Origin: Bosea sp. ANAM02
GTDB lineage: Bacteria; Pseudomonadota; Alphaproteobacteria; Rhizobiales; Beijerinckiaceae
DNA: 64,000 bases
Direction: 5' to 3'
Assembly: GCF_011764485.1 (NCBI RefSeq)
Contig: NZ_AP022848.1
Span: forward strand, 3,438,001-3,502,000
In this document: positions 1 through 8,455 of the stretch, piece after piece
Position numbering within the stretch: the stretch's first letter is position 1
How the letters are laid out: each line of letters starts with the position of its first letter
Translations under genes and position numbers: made by a program
The notes under the pieces: generated by a model
What the model saw: only the letters and a program-made list of their open reading frames with translations
Databases searched by the model: none
What the model was told of the DNA's origin: nothing

Positions 1-2
1 TG

Positions 3-458
3 GAGCGGCTGAGACAGCGCGCCAATGATTTCGACCCGGAGACGCGCGACCGCTTTCTCGCCGGCGCGATGCAACCAACGGCCTGGTATCTGCAGGCGCA
101 GCGGGCGCGGCGCTGGTTCCATGACCAGATGATGCGGCTGTTCGAGACCGTCGATCTGATCATCGCACCAGCGACCCCTTGCCCAGCGCCCGAGCTCGGC
201 CAGAAGAGCTTGGTCCTGCGCGGTGAAACCGTGCCGCTGAGGCCGAACATCGGCGTTTTTACCCAACCGATTTCTTGCATCGGACTGCCAGTGGTTACCG
301 TTCCTGTCTTTGCATCGGACTTACCGATCGGCGTTCAGCTGATCGGCGCGCCATGGAGCGAACATCACTGTCTGAGGGCAGCCTATGCCCTTGCCGAAAC
401 GCAGGTTTCAATTGCCAAGCCGCCTGTGTTCGATCACCGCGACCATTCTGCGTTGTGA
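3..458 (+). CDS. AtzE-family amidase, C-terminal part (cut by window edge)
   Basis: The open frame enters from the left edge and stops at 456-458, so only about 151 C-terminal residues are present. The conserved run around DRFLAGAMQPTAWYLQAQR, followed by DLIIAPATPCPAP and LPVVTVPV...LPIGVQLIG, is the C-terminal third of the amidase-signature family. It is closest in my memory to AtzE-like hydrolases (1-carboxybiuret hydrolase type), which act in the cytoplasm on urea-derived amides. The Ser-Ser-Lys catalytic residues lie upstream and are not visible. An internal ATG at 69 is not a credible start because family-conserved sequence precedes it. An IS5-type remnant begins directly after the stop. 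The amidase family call is secure; the AtzE subfamily is inferred from wording of the C-terminus only. Confidence 0.8.
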   Translation, partial: ERLRQRANDFDPETRDRFLAGAMQPTAWYLQAQRARRWFHDQMMRLFETVDLIIAPATPCPAPELGQKSLVLRGETVPLRPNIGVFTQPISCIGLPVVTVPVFASDLPIGVQLIGAPWSEHHCLRAAYALAETQVSIAKPPVFDHRDHSAL

Positions 459-534
459 TCACCAATGCCGCTATATGCGGCGAAATCCGATTCCACTGAT
501 CGTCTTGAAGGATCAGGCGGTCCAGAACACCCAT
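459..534 (-). pseudogene. IS5-family transposase N-terminal remnant
   Basis: Reading leftward from an ATG at 534, the first ~23 codons give MGVLDRLILQDDQWNRISPH, which matches the usual N-terminus of IS5-family transposases (LxLxDxQWxRIxPxL). The resemblance ends abruptly at the amidase stop region, so all but the first 5% of the transposase is gone. This is a scar, not a gene. It suggests that an element abutted the amidase 3' end and was later deleted. Confidence 0.5.
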
Positions 535-626
535 GGCTGCCTCCAAAAGACAGCCTTGAACACGCATCGCTCAAACCCGGAAACCCTTAAGAGGCCACGG
601 CTCCTAGGGCAAATCCTTGCTTTGCC

Positions 627-673
627 GCATTTTCTTCGCGCGAAATGGTGTCCACTTCTCGAAAATGCTCTAG
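627..673. repeat. Dispersed intergenic repeat fragment (GAAATGGTGTCCACTTCTCG type)
   Basis: The stretch running through GAAATGGTGTCCACTTCTCG and ending in AAAATGCTCTAG matches a short repeat I recall as common between genes in Hyphomicrobiales genomes. No second full copy is in this window, so the assignment rests on memory. It cuts across a weak leftward ORF (513-1085) and probably truncated whatever that was. Confidence 0.4.
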
Positions 674-674
674 C

Positions 675-1091
675 CGGCACCTTGATGTCACCACTATCGA
701 TCAGCCGATACCGGTCGTTCCAGATGTCGGCTTTGGGCCAGCTTTGCCTGTTGCGATATTCGCCTACCCGGACCGAGAGTGAGGCCGCTAAAGCCTCACT
801 CCCGGTCGTCATTTTGGTTAGGCGCTGGCGGCGTTCAACATACCTGATTTCAATCCGCCCCTTCGGAGCTGGGATCCCTTCGGAGCTGGGATCGAGCGCG
901 CGATGCGAGAGCGCAATGACCTGCATCCTCAAAGCCGCGCCGATCTGATCGCGGCCTACGGTGCGCTTGACGGACGGCCTTTCGCTATCGCGGTCGAGAA
1001 TGCCGTCATCGGACATAACCTGCTTCGCCATTCCCGGATCGCAGACCGGCGCCAGCATCTTTTCGAAAGCTCCTCGCTTAAGCAAAATCTC
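675..1091 (-). other. Unassigned stretch with an unrecognised leftward ORF fragment
   Basis: A leftward frame from a TTG at 1085 runs through to 513 but I recognise no family in it. The part before the repeat at 627-673 (about 130 codons) could be a fragment of a real accessory gene. It contains a 17-bp tandem duplication at 860-893. There is no clear ribosome binding site and no neighbour context. I make no functional claim. Confidence 0.25.
860..893. repeat. 17-bp perfect tandem duplication
   Basis: CCTTCGGAGCTGGGATC occurs twice back to back (860-876 and 877-893) with no mismatch. The unit is not a multiple of three, so it would shift any frame through it. This fits decayed DNA. Confidence 0.85.
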
Positions 1092-1498
1092 CTAGCCATG
1101 AAGCTCATGCCGATAGAGGTAGGCCGGCTCTTCCCTCTTATCGGGAGCGGCCGGTGTGATCGGGTGCTTCGTCAAATCCCGCATCGTCGGGCGGGTTCTG
1201 ACATACCAGTCTCGGAGATGGGCAAGGATTTTCTCACGTTCGACTTCCGAGGCCTGCTCCCCTCCGGGCGCGAAAGTCTCGGTGAGGCGAACATGCCCTT
1301 GCAGCGATTCCGCAAGGGCGTTGCGCAACTCGATCCGCGTCCAAGGATGCAGTCCGAACTTGATCGCGAGCCGCCCTGCAGCATAGACGAATCCGAAGCG
1401 CCGCGAAATACGAGGTTTGGCGCCAGCGCGATTTTCGCTGAGCCAGAAGACCAGCTTCTTCAGAAACAGGTGGCCAACACCGCCCGATGATCGAACGG
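1092..1498 (-). pseudogene. Truncated ORF, weakly DUF927/helicase-like, interrupted by IS3 remnant
   Basis: The leftward frame encodes about 135 residues with a coherent composition (LFLKKLVFWLSENRAG, RRFGFVYAAGRLAIKFGL, EREKILAHLRDWYVRTRP) and stops at 1092. Its upstream end meets the outer end of an IS3-type element at about 1502, beyond which the frame is transposon sequence, so the gene has lost its start. The RFGFVYAAGxLA stretch recalls the C-terminal part of DUF927 helicase-like proteins of plasmids and phages. That is a weak likeness and may be wrong. Confidence 0.3.
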
Positions 1499-1501
1499 CA
1501 T

Positions 1502-1960
1502 TGAACCGCCCCGGGTTTGTCGGAGGCCCCAACTCCTGAGAGGATGGGGCTATGACGAGCAAGACGACGAACACGTTCTCGCCTGAGGTGCGTGCCCGCG
1601 CGGTGCGGATGGTGCTGGATCACGAAGCCGAGCATCCGTCGCGCTGGGCAGCGATCACGTCGATTTCGGGCAAGATCGGCTGCACGGCGCAGACGCTGAG
1701 CGAGTGGGTGAAGAAGGGCGAGATCGACAGCGGTCGCAAGCCCGGGCTGACGGCGGAGATGGCGGCCAAGCTGAAGGCTCTCGAACGCGAGAACCGCGAG
1801 CTTCGGCAGGCGAACGAGATTCTGCGCAAGGCATCGGCGTATTTTGCCCAGGCCCTTTCGGCGAATGCATGCATTCGCCTGTCGGGTGAGAGGAGCTCGA
1901 CCGCCGACACCGGTCATGATCGCCTTCATCGATGACAACCGCGGGGCGTATGGGGTGTAT
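1502..1960 (+). mobile_element. IS3-family insertion sequence remnant (left end plus orfA)
   Basis: The left end begins TGAACCGCCCCGGGTTTGTC at 1502, a TGA-starting terminal sequence of the kind seen in IS3-family elements, 50 bp before an orfA start at 1552. OrfA is intact to about codon 100 and then collapses. A foreign GC-rich palindrome (GGCGAATGCATGCATTCGCC, 1858-1877) interrupts it, and traces of orfB (ATGATCGCCTTCATCGATGA) end near 1950. The right half and right terminal repeat are missing, so the element cannot move on its own. Confidence 0.75.
1552..1935 (+). pseudogene. IS3-family transposase OrfA, 3'-degenerate
   Basis: OrfA supplies the DNA-binding half of IS3-family transposases. 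Residues 8-60 form the helix-turn-helix region ([20 protein letters not shown] ... [16 protein letters not shown]), and residues 75-100 form the leucine-zipper-like helix ([20 protein letters not shown]). Normal OrfA proteins continue SAYFAQAE and hand over to OrfB by programmed frameshift. Here the SAYFAQA junction is followed by an inserted palindrome and out-of-frame OrfB traces, leaving a 127-codon frame with a nonsense tail. No OrfB catalytic DDE domain is present. Confidence 0.75.
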
Positions 1961-2313
1961 GTCCCTGGTCCGGGAGGCTCGCGGCTCGGCGATCATCACT
2001 TGCGTGGCCCTGGTCTCCGCTGAATTAGCGTTTTCTCCCCGTGCGGAAGGCGAAGACGTCAATCCACAGATTGCGCGGCTCGATGGGCGCAGCACCCTGA
2101 AGGGCGGCGCGCGACGACCCTGTCTCCACCGATCGTCGGGTGCCGGCCCGCGCTCTCGCCGCCGCGTCTGTCCCTCAACGTCTGCGCCACGCCGCGCGGC
2201 ACGCATGCATCGACTGCTGGACAGCGGCGTGCCTTGGAATCCATAGCAGGCTGTCGCATTCTGAATGCGCTCGCCTGCCGAACGGCCGAACGCGTCCGCC
2301 CAAGGGTCCACGT
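1961..2313. other. Gene-free stretch upstream of leuA
   Basis: No frame here resembles a known protein, and the open frames on both strands are low-complexity arginine-rich shadows. The leuA promoter must lie at its right end, but I find no convincing -35/-10 pair and no run of leucine codons that would indicate a leader-peptide attenuator. Confidence 0.4.
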
Positions 2314-3996
2314 ATGTCCACGATGCCGACTTCCAAATATCGCGCCTATGCCCCGGTCAACCTGCCGGATCGCACATGGCCCTCGCAGGTCCTCACCAAG
2401 GCGCCGATCTGGTGCTCGGTCGACCTGCGCGACGGCAATCAGGCCCTGATAGAACCGATGGGCGTCGAGCGGAAGAACCGGATGTTCAACCTGCTGGTGA
2501 GGATGGGCTTCAAGGAGATCGAGGTCGCCTTCCCCGCCGCGTCGCAGACCGATTTCGATTTCGTGCGCGCGATCATCGACGAGGGCGCCATCCCCGACGA
2601 TGTGGCGATCCAGGTCCTGACCCAGTGCCGGCCCGAGCTGATCGAGCGCACCTTCGAAGCCGTGAAAGGCGCGAAGAACGTCATCCTGCACTTCTACAAC
2701 TCGACCTCGACCTTGCAGCGCGAGGTCGTCTTCCGCTCCGACCGAAAGGGCATCACCAAGATCGCCGTGGAAGCAGCCACCCAGATCAAGGCGCTGGCCG
2801 AGCAGGCGCCCGAAACCAATTTCACCTTCGAATACTCGCCGGAGAGCTTCACCGGCACCGAGCTCGAATACGCGCTGGAGATATGCGAGGCGGTCAAGAC
2901 GGTGATCAAGCCGACGCCGCGGAAGAAGTTGATCCTCAACCTGCCGGCCACCGTCGAGATGGCGACGCCCAACGTCCATGCCGACCAGTTCGAATGGTTC
3001 GGGCGCCATATCTCCGACCGGGACAGCGTTCTGCTCTCGATCCATCCGCATAACGACCGCGGCACGGCGGTCGCCGCCGCCGAACTCGCTCTGATGGCAG
3101 GCGCCGACCGCGTCGAGGGCACGCTGTTCGGCAATGGCGAGCGGACCGGCAATGTCGATATCGTCACGATGGCGCTGAACCTGTTCACCCAGGGCGTCGA
3201 TCCCGCGCTCGACCTGCGCGACGTCAACGAGATCCGCAGCGTCGCCGAATACTGCACGCAATTGCCGGTGCATGAGCGCCACCCCTATGTCGGCGAGCTC
3301 GTCTACACCGCCTTTTCCGGCTCGCATCAGGACGCGATCAAGAAAGGCTTCGACGCCCAGCAGAAGCGCAACGATCCGCTCTTCCAGGTGCCCTATCTGC
3401 CGATCGATCCCAAGGATGTCGGGCGCGACTACGAGGCCGTCATCCGGATCAACTCGCAATCGGGCAAGGGCGGCATCGCCTATGTCCTGCAGGCCGATCA
3501 CGGCCTCGACCTGCCGCGCCCGCTCCAGGTCGAGTTCTCGAAGATCGCGCAGGAGCAGATGGATGCCGACGGCAAGGAGCTGACCGCCTCCGCCCTCTGG
3601 ACCCTGTTCGGCAAGACCTATCTGCTGAGCGATGCGCCGCTTGAGCTGATCTCCCACAAGACCTTCCCGACCGGCCAGGACACGCGGACGCTGATCGCGG
3701 AGCTCAGGCAGCGGGACGGCTCGATGCGCAGCATCGAAGGCGTCGGCAACGGCCCGATCGACGCTTTCGTCGACGCGCTACAGAGAACCTACGGCGTCGC
3801 CTTCTCGCTGCTGGACTATCACGAGCATGCCGTCGGGCGCGGCGCCAACGCGACCGCCGCCTGCTATGTCAAGCTCGAGGATGCGGATGGGCGGATCGTC
3901 CATGGCGTCGGCATCGACCCGAACATCGTCATGGCCTCGCTGAAGGCGGTGCTGAGCGGCATGCAGCGGATGTCCACGGCCAAGGGCACATGCTAG
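2314..3996 (+). CDS. leuA: 2-isopropylmalate synthase
   Basis: LeuA condenses acetyl-CoA with 2-oxoisovalerate, the first committed step of leucine synthesis, in the cytoplasm. The 560-residue length and the sequence match the longer LeuA type. The TIM barrel starts at WCSVDLRDGNQAL (about residues 35-47) with the metal-binding Asp. HPHNDRGTAVA (about residues 246-256) carries the metal-binding HxH-type histidines, and GNGERTGN follows. The C-terminal third is the leucine-sensing regulatory domain (GVGNGPIDAFVDAL, LLDYHEHAVGRGANATAACY). The ATG at 2314 is chosen because the family begins there (MSTMPTSKYRAY); a second ATG lies nine bases on. The frame stays open upstream to 2140 but with non-homologous sequence. 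It stands alone next to the IS scar and is convergent with the gene ending at 4062. Confidence 0.95.
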   Translation: MSTMPTSKYRAYAPVNLPDRTWPSQVLTKAPIWCSVDLRDGNQALIEPMGVERKNRMFNLLVRMGFKEIEVAFPAASQTDFDFVRAIIDEGAIPDDVAIQVLTQCRPELIERTFEAVKGAKNVILHFYNSTSTLQREVVFRSDRKGITKIAVEAATQIKALAEQAPETNFTFEYSPESFTGTELEYALEICEAVKTVIKPTPRKKLILNLPATVEMATPNVHADQFEWFGRHISDRDSVLLSIHPHNDRGTAVAAAELALMAGADRVEGTLFGNGERTGNVDIVTMALNLFTQGVDPALDLRDVNEIRSVAEYCTQLPVHERHPYVGELVYTAFSGSHQDAIKKGFDAQQKRNDPLFQVPYLPIDPKDVGRDYEAVIRINSQSGKGGIAYVLQADHGLDLPRPLQVEFSKIAQEQMDADGKELTASALWTLFGKTYLLSDAPLELISHKTFPTGQDTRTLIAELRQRDGSMRSIEGVGNGPIDAFVDALQRTYGVAFSLLDYHEHAVGRGANATAACYVKLEDADGRIVHGVGIDPNIVMASLKAVLSGMQRMSTAKGTC

Positions 3997-4030
3997 CGCG
4001 GCGGGCGATCCTCGCTCAAGCGACAGATCA

Positions 4031-4061
4031 TCATTATCGCGTCCCGTCGGACGCGCGATGA
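4031..4061. terminator. Possible bidirectional terminator hairpin
   Basis: Between convergent genes, CGCGTCC and GGACGCG can pair around a CGTC loop, with further imperfect pairing outside. There is no T-tract on either side, so this is only a candidate for intrinsic termination. Confidence 0.35.
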
Positions 4062-5141
4062 CTAGGCCGCCATCAACAGCGAGCGAAGCCGGAGAAGATC
4101 CTCGCAGACCGTTTCCAGATCGTCGACGGCGAAGCCGTCGCGAAGCGCCGGCAGATGTTCGGCCAGCCTCTCGCCAAGGGTTCCGTTGAAGACGACCTTG
4201 CCTCCGGACAGGACGACGAGGCCGTTCTCCTCCTCGTAGGACCTGTTCCAGGCGATCGCCTCGGATTCGCTCACGCCCTCCGGCAGATCCACCTGAAGAC
4301 GGTCAGCGACGAGCCGAACGGGGTAGCCGCCTGGCAGCCCGTTCGGTCCGGGCACATGACCCCGCCAGCTCCGGCCGCCTGCCATCGCCAGCAGCATCGG
4401 GACGCCGCTCGCCCCGGAAATCTCGATTACCGGCTCCGGCGTGAGCTGGATATCGGCGAAGCGGTCGTAGACATCGACCACCTCCTCGCCGTCGAGCCAG
4501 ACGCGCGGGGCGCGCCCGCTGCGCTCCTCGGGCCGCCGGCGCCAGGCGGCGAGGTTCTGGTAATGCGCGAGAACCTTGACCTCGGCGCCGGCTGGCGTCG
4601 CGGCCGAGCCGGCGAAGACGTTGGACAGGATCGCGACATTGCCCATGCCGCAGACGACGTCATGGCCCATCGCGCGGATCATGCCGTTGACCACGTCGGG
4701 GAAGCTGCAATTGACCAGCGTCACCGGCTGGCCGGCGCGCGTGATCGCCGCCGCGACGCGGGCGCTGATCAACGCCTGGAAGACGGCGGTCGCGCTCAGG
4801 CCGCCCTCGGCGACGAGACGCGTCCAGGCATTGCCGCTCTGGGCGATGACCTGCGAGGTCTGGATCGAGGCCGCCTGCACGACGATGCGCGGGGACGTCG
4901 CGGCGAGAAGCGTGTCGGACGCATCCGGCGCGAGCAGATCGATCGCGTGGGTGGTGAAGCGCGCGTTGGTTCCGAAGAGCGCGGCGCGGGCATTCGCAGC
5001 GGTGCGCAGCCAGTTCAGCCGTTCGAGATTGCGCCCGGCGATGATCACCTCGACCGGCTCGCGGGCGGTCGCAGCGATGTCGAATGCGATGCGCGCAGCG
5101 AAGCCGCCGGTGCCGGAGATCAGGATATCGCAGCCGGTCAT
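4062..5141 (-). CDS. Rossmann-fold saccharopine-dehydrogenase-like protein
   Basis: A 359-residue protein opens with a nucleotide-binding turn (ILISGTGGFAARIAFDIAAT, residues 6-25) and a second strand ending in IIAGRN, the usual layout of NAD(P)-dependent oxidoreductases of the saccharopine dehydrogenase-like group. I do not recognise a specific enzyme. The rest shows a catalytic-type domain with NCSFPDVVNGMI and a C-terminal helical tail. It is the last gene of the six-gene IclR-controlled leftward operon and begins one base after the acyl-CoA synthetase stop, so its product is probably part of the same pathway. It could reduce an imine or aldehyde released by the HcnABC-like dehydrogenase; that is speculation. 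Confidence 0.7.
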   Translation of the reverse strand: MTGCDILISGTGGFAARIAFDIAATAREPVEVIIAGRNLERLNWLRTAANARAALFGTNARFTTHAIDLLAPDASDTLLAATSPRIVVQAASIQTSQVIAQSGNAWTRLVAEGGLSATAVFQALISARVAAAITRAGQPVTLVNCSFPDVVNGMIRAMGHDVVCGMGNVAILSNVFAGSAATPAGAEVKVLAHYQNLAAWRRRPEERSGRAPRVWLDGEEVVDVYDRFADIQLTPEPVIEISGASGVPMLLAMAGGRSWRGHVPGPNGLPGGYPVRLVADRLQVDLPEGVSESEAIAWNRSYEEENGLVVLSGGKVVFNGTLGERLAEHLPALRDGFAVDDLETVCEDLLRLRSLLMAA

Positions 5142-5142
5142 C

Positions 5143-6672
5143 TCAGCGTCCCATCGCGGCCCTGTCCCAGCAATCGTCGAGCCGGGGCGAGAGCTTGTGC
5201 TTCATGATGCGCTGGCTCGCCGTGCGCTCGAACTCGTCGACGAGGGCGATGTAGCGCGGGTTCTGGTAGGGCGCGAGGCGCTGGCCGAGCCAGCCGGACA
5301 GGGCCTGCGGGTCGATGATCGCGCCGTGACGCGGCTTGACGAAGAGCTTGATGTCCTGCTCGCCGATATCGGCTGCGACGCCGATCATCGCGCAATCCTC
5401 GACCGCGTCATGCTCGGCCGCGACATGCTCGACCTCCCAGGCCGAGACGTTCTCGCCGCGGCAGCGCACGCTGTCGGTCATGCGGCCGTGGAAGTAGAGG
5501 TTGCCGTCGGTATCGAAGGAGCCGAGATCGCCGGTATGGAGGGCGCCGTTGCGCAGGGCCTTCGCGGTCGCCTCGGGATTGTCGAGATAGCCGGGGAAGA
5601 TCGCGCCCCGGATGCTGGTCTCGACCACGATCTCGCCGCGCTCGCCGGCCGCGACCGGCTTGCCCTCGCCGTCGAGCAGCCTGACGGTGAACCAGGGCAT
5701 CGGCCGCCCGACCGAGCCGACCACGCCGCTGGTGTTGCTGGTGGTCAGGCTGGAGGCCTCGGTCATGCCGTAGCATTCGCGGATCTCGACGCCGAAGCGG
5801 TCGCGGAACTGCGGCCAGATATCGGCCGGGCAACCGCCGCCCCAGGCGATGCGCACGCCATGCTCGCGATCGAGTGTGGTGGGCGGCTGCTTCAGCAGGA
5901 TCTGCAGGATGCCGCCGAGATAATGGATATGGGTCGCTCCCTCCTCGCGGACCTGCGCCCAGAAGCGGCTGGCGCTGAAGCGCTCGACCATGGCGAGCGT
6001 GACGTCGCGGATCATCGGCAGCGGCAGGAGCTGGGCGCCGCCGATATGATAGAGCGGCTCCCAGACGAAGAAGACCTCGCCAGGCTTGGCATCCGACAGA
6101 TAGAGCACGCTCTCGGCCGCCAGCCTGAGCATGCGGTGCGAGACGATGACGCCCTTAGGCCGCCCGGTCGTGCCGGAGGTGTACATGATCGCGAAGACGG
6201 CATCCGCGGAAGGCGCCGGCTCGTCGAAGCTGACGGTTCCGGCGAGCACGGCATCGAGATCGCCGCCCGGCGCATGCAGCAGCACCGGCAGGGTCGAATC
6301 CGGCCCCATCGCCTCGGCGATCTGGGGCGCGAGCTCGGCATCGGTGACGACGAGGCGCGGGCTGGAATGGCTCAGGAGATAGTTGAGCCCCTCGCCGCGC
6401 TGCTGTGCATTGACCGGTACCCAGGCGACGCCGGCCCGTGCGAGGCCGAAGACCACGGCGATGGTGGCGATCGAATTGCGCATCATCACCGCGACGCGAT
6501 CGCCCGCGACGATGCCGCGCGCCCGCAGATGCCCGGCGAAGGCGGCCGAGCGCCGCTCAAGCTCGCCATAGCTCAGCGGCTCGCCGGCGAAGCGGGCATA
6601 GACGCGGTCCGGCTCGGCAGCGGCGCGCGCGGTCAGAAGGCCTACGAAGCCGTCTTTGTCTGGGGAGGTCAT
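5143..6672 (-). CDS. AMP-forming acyl-CoA synthetase (class I adenylate-forming)
   Basis: This enzyme activates a carboxylic acid as an acyl-adenylate and transfers it to CoA. Residues 1-390 form the large domain with motif YTSGTTGRPKGV (about residues 167-178). YGMTEAS and the ATP-binding TGD (LHTGDLGSFDTDGNLYFHGR) follow, and the small C-terminal domain ends with the conserved lysine region (QRIMKHKLS). The length of 509 residues is typical. The acid cannot be read from sequence; the closest style is that of crotonobetaine/carnitine-CoA ligase-like and aryl/short-chain acid ligases. It sits 22 bp after the permease gene and precedes the Rossmann protein. With the enoyl-CoA hydratase at the head of the operon it implies CoA-thioester catabolism of the imported compound. 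Confidence 0.88.
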   Translation of the reverse strand: MTSPDKDGFVGLLTARAAAEPDRVYARFAGEPLSYGELERRSAAFAGHLRARGIVAGDRVAVMMRNSIATIAVVFGLARAGVAWVPVNAQQRGEGLNYLLSHSSPRLVVTDAELAPQIAEAMGPDSTLPVLLHAPGGDLDAVLAGTVSFDEPAPSADAVFAIMYTSGTTGRPKGVIVSHRMLRLAAESVLYLSDAKPGEVFFVWEPLYHIGGAQLLPLPMIRDVTLAMVERFSASRFWAQVREEGATHIHYLGGILQILLKQPPTTLDREHGVRIAWGGGCPADIWPQFRDRFGVEIRECYGMTEASSLTTSNTSGVVGSVGRPMPWFTVRLLDGEGKPVAAGERGEIVVETSIRGAIFPGYLDNPEATAKALRNGALHTGDLGSFDTDGNLYFHGRMTDSVRCRGENVSAWEVEHVAAEHDAVEDCAMIGVAADIGEQDIKLFVKPRHGAIIDPQALSGWLGQRLAPYQNPRYIALVDEFERTASQRIMKHKLSPRLDDCWDRAAMGR

Positions 6673-6694
6673 GGTTGCGCTTCGGTCGTCGGTA

Positions 6695-8455
6695 TCAGGA
6701 AGAAGAGGAGGAGCGGAAGCGTTCGGCCAGCAGCAGCATCACGGTGACCACGACGAAGACGACGACCGAGACCGCGGCCAGCGTCGGGTTGAGCTGCAGG
6801 ATCATGTCGTCCCACATCTGCTTCGGCAGGGTCGTCTTGACGCCGCCCGAGACGAAGATCGCGATGGTCAGTTCGTCGAAGGAGGTGATGAAGGCGAAGA
6901 GGAAGGCCGCGACGAGGCCGCCTTTCACCAGCGGGATCGTCACGCCGGTGAGCGTGCGGACGCGGTTGGCGCCGAGCGTCGCCGCCGCCTGGTCGAGCCG
7001 CTGGTCGTAGGTCTTGAGCACGGCCGCGATGGTAACGAGCGTGAACGGAATCGCCAGCACCGTGTGGCCGATGATCAGGCCGAGATCGGTGGCTACCAAC
7101 CCGATCCGTGCGAAGAGATAGAACAGCCCGACGGCAATGACGATGCGCGGCACGATCATCGGCGCGAGGAAGAAGGCGAAGATCAGCCCGCCCCAGCGCG
7201 TGCGACTATGGGCCAGCGCCAGCGCCGCGAAGCCGCCGATCGCGGTCGCGGCCAGTGCCGTGGCGAAAGCGACCGTAAAGGAGCGCAGGGTCGCCTGCAG
7301 CCAGAGCGGCGATTCGAAATAGGTGCGGAACCAGCCGAGCCCGTAGCCCGGCGGCGGGAATTCGAGGAACTGCGAGGAGGTGAAGGCGAGCGGGATCACC
7401 AGAAGCGTCGGCAGCACCAGAAAGCCGATGGCGAGCCAGCAGAAGCCCGGCAGCAGCGCAGCGCAGACGCGCTTGCCCAGCAAGCGCTGTGCAACGGCCG
7501 CTGCGCGGCCGGCGATATCGCCGACAATGCCGAGAATGGCGAGGCCGAGATCGCGGATGCGTCCGCCCCCGACCTGCGCCGAACCGCCGGCGATGGTCGA
7601 GATGCCGAAGAGTCGGTCGTAGATCCAGCAGGAGACCAGCGCCGCGGCCAGCATCATCGCCGCGAGCGCCCCGGCGAAGGACCAGTTCAGCAGCTCCTGC
7701 ACCTGGGTGATGATGAGCTGGGCGAGCATCGTCTCCTGCCGTCCGCCGAGGAAGGCCGGAACGATGAAGAAGCCGAGCGAGGAGATGAAGACCAGCAGGC
7801 CCGCCGCCGCGACGCCCGGCAGGGAGAGCTTGAAATAGACCAGCCAGAAAGCCCGCGCCGGGGCGGCGCCCAATGTCTGCGCGGCCTGCACGAGGCGGCG
7901 GTCGATGCCGGTCATCACCGGCAGCATGGTCATCACCGCGAGCGGCACCATGGCATGGACCATGCCGACCATCACGCCGAACATGTTGTGCAGCAGCGGC
8001 AGGGGCTGGTCGACGAGGCCGGAGCCGGTCACGAGCGAATTGATGATGCCGCTGCGGCCGAGCACGATCATCCAGGCGAAGGTCTTGACGAGATAGCTCG
8101 TCCAGAACGGCACCATGACGAAGAGCAGCATGCGCCCGCGGAACATGTCGGGCAGGCGCGCCAGCCAATAGGCCAGCGGGTAGCCGATCAGCAGCGACCA
8201 GAAGGCCGTCCAGCCGGCGATGCGGAAGGTGATGCCGAGCACGCGCAGATAGACGTCGGTCGCGGCGATGCGCTGATAGGCGCCGCCCGAGAATCCGCCG
8301 GTCTGGGGATCGACGAGGCTGAGGCCGAGCAGTTGCGCCACCGGCCAGGCGAAGAAGACTGCGAGGAACGCCAGGCCAGGCACAGCCAGCCAGAGCGGAC
8401 CGAACCTGAGCCTGCTCCTACGCGCCGGAGCCGTGCCTGCCGCGACCGCGCTCAT
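6695..8455 (-). CDS. ABC transporter permease, two membrane domains fused in one chain
   Basis: This 586-residue protein carries two complete permease units of the polyamine/Fe3+-type importer family. Residues 1-290 resemble PotB (PVAQLLGLSLVDP, VPFWTSYLVKTFAWMIVLG, EAA-like loop QAAQTLGAAPARAFWLVYFKL). Residues 330-586 resemble PotC (LAPMIVPRIVIAVGLFYLF, EAA-like loop QAAATLGANRVRTLTGVTIPL). Two such units are normally separate proteins. The ATG at 8455 is chosen because it overlaps the ATPase stop as ATGA and is followed by a normal cytoplasmic N-terminus; the frame continues upstream with shadow sequence only. The protein spans the inner membrane with about 12 helices. The fusion halves need no partner, so the complex would be one permease chain, an ATPase dimer and the binding protein. 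Confidence 0.9.
   Translation of the reverse strand: MSAVAAGTAPARRSRLRFGPLWLAVPGLAFLAVFFAWPVAQLLGLSLVDPQTGGFSGGAYQRIAATDVYLRVLGITFRIAGWTAFWSLLIGYPLAYWLARLPDMFRGRMLLFVMVPFWTSYLVKTFAWMIVLGRSGIINSLVTGSGLVDQPLPLLHNMFGVMVGMVHAMVPLAVMTMLPVMTGIDRRLVQAAQTLGAAPARAFWLVYFKLSLPGVAAAGLLVFISSLGFFIVPAFLGGRQETMLAQLIITQVQELLNWSFAGALAAMMLAAALVSCWIYDRLFGISTIAGGSAQVGGGRIRDLGLAILGIVGDIAGRAAAVAQRLLGKRVCAALLPGFCWLAIGFLVLPTLLVIPLAFTSSQFLEFPPPGYGLGWFRTYFESPLWLQATLRSFTVAFATALAATAIGGFAALALAHSRTRWGGLIFAFFLAPMIVPRIVIAVGLFYLFARIGLVATDLGLIIGHTVLAIPFTLVTIAAVLKTYDQRLDQAAATLGANRVRTLTGVTIPLVKGGLVAAFLFAFITSFDELTIAIFVSGGVKTTLPKQMWDDMILQLNPTLAAVSVVVFVVVTVMLLLAERFRSSSSS

Noticed and set aside
860..893. A CRISPR-like or microsatellite array
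   Set aside because: Only two adjacent 17-bp copies with no spacers; no CRISPR array or cas gene was seen anywhere in the window.
1932..2246. A 104-codon rightward ORF upstream of leuA
   Set aside because: It begins in OrfB debris of the IS3 remnant and shows no protein-like pattern.
4576..6747. A 723-codon rightward frame opposite the acyl-CoA synthetase
   Set aside because: Shadow frame without motifs, while the opposite strand encodes a complete adenylate-forming enzyme.
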